A DNA stretch of 5,580 nt, taken from positions 1 to 5,580 of the forward strand of contig CAZKYI010000020.1 in NCBI GenBank assembly GCA_964557005.1, read 5' to 3'. The position numbers and the translations under genes were made by a program. This document shows, in pieces, positions 4,734 through 5,580 of the stretch. The notes beneath the pieces are model-generated. The model was not told where the DNA came from and made no database searches. It saw only the letters and a program-made list of their open reading frames with translations. This stretch comes from JBECKS01 sp964557005. Its GTDB lineage: Bacteria; Pseudomonadota; Gammaproteobacteria; Pseudomonadales; JBECKS01. Each line of letters begins with the position of its first letter. Positions within the stretch are counted from its first letter, which is position 1.

Positions 4734-5580
4734 TCGCAATTACCACCTCCTAATCCTTGACTCGCCGCACCTCCAGCTGCACCTCCTCCAAACCCAAAGC
4801 TTTTATTAAAATCATTTGCTTTACTTGGGTTTCCATAATTAATCCAATCACTATGCCTGTGTTTGTTTGATCCAGAGGTCTTACCTCTATTTCCACCATG
4901 TGGCCCAAAAGTATGTTTACCAGTCCCTCTGTTATAGCCATAACCAAATCTATTACTCCCTCGATTGAATACACCAGGTTTTGGAGGAAATCCTCCAGGC
5001 TTTCCAAATTTTCCAACCGATCCAGCTGACCTTCCGAAAAGAGCTCCCCCTGGACCAGTTGACGATAAAGCTGCACCCAAAGCTGCTGCTAGTGCAACAT
5101 CGCTAGCATCAAGACACTGCCATTGGTAACCGTTTTCATGAAGTTGAGACCCTGTTTCTATGGCTCCGCCTAACAATCCACCTATTACAGGAACCATAAA
5201 CCAAGCTAACTCACCTGTTGGATCAATAGCATTTTGTGGAGACAGCTCAGCATAAGAAAAGAAATTCACTCCACCCTCCAATCCTATCGGATCACTCTGG
5301 ATATACCTGCCTGTGTGCGGATTATAATTGCGGTGATAGTTGTAATAGGTTCCGGTTTCTTCATCAAAGTATTGTCCGGGGAAACGCAGGTTATTGATAA
5401 CAGTCAGGTTGCCTATGACATCTCTTGTAAAACCATTGTTCTGGATTTCCCACACCTCTGCACCTGATTGCGAATACAGGGTTCGTGATGCCAGGGTCTG
5501 GTCATTATGCGAGAAGTAAAGCTGATTGTTGTGTCGGGTGAGCAAGGGATTGCTCATAAACGGTGAATCGGGATGATAGG
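4724..5580 (-). CDS. RHS polymorphic toxin, copy A (3' part; N-terminus beyond window)
   Basis: The frame enters at the right edge (YHPDSPF before the internal Met at 5557, which is not a real start; copy B has the same residues internally) and ends in TAA at 4724. Counting from that Met, the RHS core runs to GLEGGVN (92-98), with SDPIG (Asp89) and DPTG (Asp112) matching the self-cleavage region. A hydrophobic Gly/Ala segment follows (about 119-180). The CT domain (about 185-277) is unrecognised: Gly, Asn and basic rich, with RFGYGYNRGTGKHTFGPHGG (203-222), KHRHSDWINYG (232-242) and a CEC near the end. Clustered His, Arg and Lys could suit a nuclease or another nucleic-acid-directed activity, but that is a guess. 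The gene just downstream overlaps it and is the likely antidote. Confidence 0.9.
   Translation of the reverse strand, partial: YHPDSPFMSNPLLTRHNNQLYFSHNDQTLASRTLYSQSGAEVWEIQNNGFTRDVIGNLTVINNLRFPGQYFDEETGTYYNYHRNYNPHTGRYIQSDPIGLEGGVNFFSYAELSPQNAIDPTGELAWFMVPVIGGLLGGAIETGSQLHENGYQWQCLDASDVALAAALGAALSSTGPGGALFGRSAGSVGKFGKPGGFPPKPGVFNRGSNRFGYGYNRGTGKHTFGPHGGNRGKTSGSNKHRHSDWINYGNPSKANDFNKSFGFGGGAAGGAASQGLGGGNCECR
4743..4751 (-). promoter_or_regulatory. Ribosome binding site inside the copy A toxin end
   Basis: AGGAGGTGG, part of the Leu-Gly-Gly-Gly codons of the toxin's last residues, is a strong Shine-Dalgarno match placed for the immunity gene start (TTG 4739 or ATG 4733). It ensures immunity is translated from the same message as the toxin and decides the start region. 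Confidence 0.65.
5264..5580 (-). repeat. RHS-core repeat, copy A
   Basis: Third core copy, running off the window. Its match to copy B continues to the edge, so the upstream RHS repeats of this gene are probably similar too. Confidence 0.85.

Noticed and set aside
4750..5076. Minus-strand 108-codon ORF in another frame inside copy A
   Set aside because: It overlaps the CT domain in a shifted frame, does not resemble a known protein, and the in-frame RHS reading continues uninterrupted to the overlapping immunity start.

Overview
The window is a stretch of tandem RHS polymorphic-toxin modules. Every supportable gene lies on the minus strand, so transcription runs from high to low coordinates. 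I read parts of three RHS genes: copy A (4724-5580, entering at the right edge), copy B (1686-3242, complete, 518 aa) and copy C (1-738, leaving at the left edge). All three share an almost identical RHS-associated core ending in SDPIGLEGGVN, followed about 20 residues later by DPxG. Each then switches to an unrelated C-terminal (CT) domain.

Order in the direction of transcription: copy A with an unrecognised Gly-rich CT toxin; a 174-aa putative immunity gene overlapping its end (4209-4733); two overlapping, unrecognised immunity-like genes with no toxin of their own (3802-4080 and 3390-3824); copy B with a CT resembling polymorphic toxin type 24; an Imm53-like immunity gene (1360-1680); a 29-codon toxin-tail remnant (1270-1359); an Imm40-like immunity gene (938-1267); a 28-codon remnant of the 3' end of the 174-aa immunity gene (855-941); and copy C, a drastically shortened RHS protein. 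This fits the known growth mode of such loci: new toxin/immunity cassettes recombine in through conserved RHS sequence, and older toxins are eroded while their immunity genes are kept.

Copies B and C begin with the same leader and a Sec-type signal peptide (basic n-region, about 19-residue hydrophobic core, likely cleavage after residue 49). This suggests export through Sec, not direct loading onto a secretion spike. A leader repeat recurs before copy B, before copy C and after the 174-aa immunity gene. It carries a short open frame (26-41 codons) ending 7-10 bases before the next start, and is both a plausible recombination site and a possible translational-coupling element. I see no convincing Rho-independent terminator between the genes.

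The organism is probably a Gram-negative, moderately AT-rich bacterium, perhaps a gammaproteobacterium. This rests only on the style of the RHS core and the Shine-Dalgarno sites and is a weak inference. The immunity genes look visibly AT-richer than the RHS core, as usual for exchanged cassettes. Toxin-class and immunity-family names are from memory of family sequences, not from a search.
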